From assembly GCA_964520785.1 (NCBI GenBank), contig CAZFQG010000282.1, forward strand, positions 1 through 5,786: a stretch of 5,786 bases of DNA. The letters run 5' to 3'. Source of the stretch: CAZFQG01 sp964520785 (GTDB taxonomy: Bacteria; Planctomycetota; Planctomycetia; Pirellulales; Thermoguttaceae). The translations under genes and the position numbers were made by a program. The notes under the pieces are model-generated. The model saw nothing but the letters and a program-made list of their open reading frames with translations. It made no database searches and was not told the DNA's origin. Positions 5,718 through 5,786 of this stretch are shown here, in pieces; the stretch's first letter is position 1, and every line of letters starts with the position of its first letter.

Positions 5718-5786
5718 GGATGGTGTCGTTCGACGCGATCGACCACGAGTGGATGATCAAGTTCCTGGAACACCGGATCGGCGATC
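5718..5786 (+). pseudogene. Group II intron reverse transcriptase fragment, both ends missing
   Basis: From ATG 5720 the frame reads MVSFDAIDHEWMIKFLEHR then IGD to the window edge. The FDxIDHEWxxxFLEHRI pattern is the palm/finger block of group II intron maturase-type reverse transcriptases, following their conserved DIKGFFD segment. The N-terminal ~100 or more residues are absent: the frame has TAA at 5714-5716 and TGA at 5702-5704, and the recombinase element lies upstream. It may be a decayed copy, or an intact C-terminal part that continues beyond the window. In the neighbouring frame, 5697-5726 gives VVEGGIKGWC, which loosely resembles the preceding reverse transcriptase strand, so a frameshift is an alternative to a clean junction. 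Confidence 0.65.

Noticed and set aside
5393..5756. Overlapping plus-strand open frames over the DUF5372-like gene
   Set aside because: They are shadows of the minus-strand gene; only the final VVEGGIKGWC segment of one is worth noting and is reported with the reverse transcriptase fragment.

Overview
The window looks like a chromosomal stretch from a member of the Planctomycetota, probably a Gemmata-like lineage. This is an inference from protein style: a long TPR protein divergent from hemD, an aminotransferase that opens like planctomycete class V enzymes, and a serine recombinase with a DUF5372-like partner. No rRNA or marker gene is present to confirm it, and I see no tRNA, rRNA or CRISPR array.

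Left half (1-2650), ordinary chromosome. A TPR protein gene runs leftward off the window edge (1295 to 1). It is divergent from hemD, uroporphyrinogen-III synthase (1372-2187), across a 76-bp spacer that holds a short dyad. An AT-rich stretch at 2221-2262 separates hemD from a convergent small gene for a two-helix membrane protein (2473 to 2291). A minus-strand hairpin with a T-tract lies just upstream of that small gene, and a perfect 6-3-6 dyad lies upstream of the next gene.

Centre (2655-3265), a broken gene. A PLP-dependent class V aminotransferase / cysteine-desulfurase-like gene reads well for about 201 residues. It then loses all family similarity, before the PLP-binding lysine.

Right half (3266-5717), a compact mobile element. 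All its genes are on the minus strand. In transcription order they are a DUF5372-like small protein (5669/5672 leftward), a serine recombinase (start 5326, excellent Shine-Dalgarno) and a C-terminal helix-turn-helix segment. That segment is now separated from the recombinase by a single-base frameshift near 3671. Restoring one base would give a recombinase of about 682 residues. The gene cluster is bracketed by imperfect 23-bp inverted repeats (18 of 23 matching) at 3266-3288 and 5695-5717, so the element is about 2.45 kb.

Right edge (5718-5786). Immediately outside the right repeat, the plus strand encodes the conserved core of a group II intron type reverse transcriptase (FDAIDHEWMIKFLEHRIGD), without its N-terminal part. 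The left flank (aminotransferase) and right flank (reverse transcriptase) are not two halves of one gene. The locus is therefore not a simple clean insertion: it is either nested mobile DNA or a rearranged junction.
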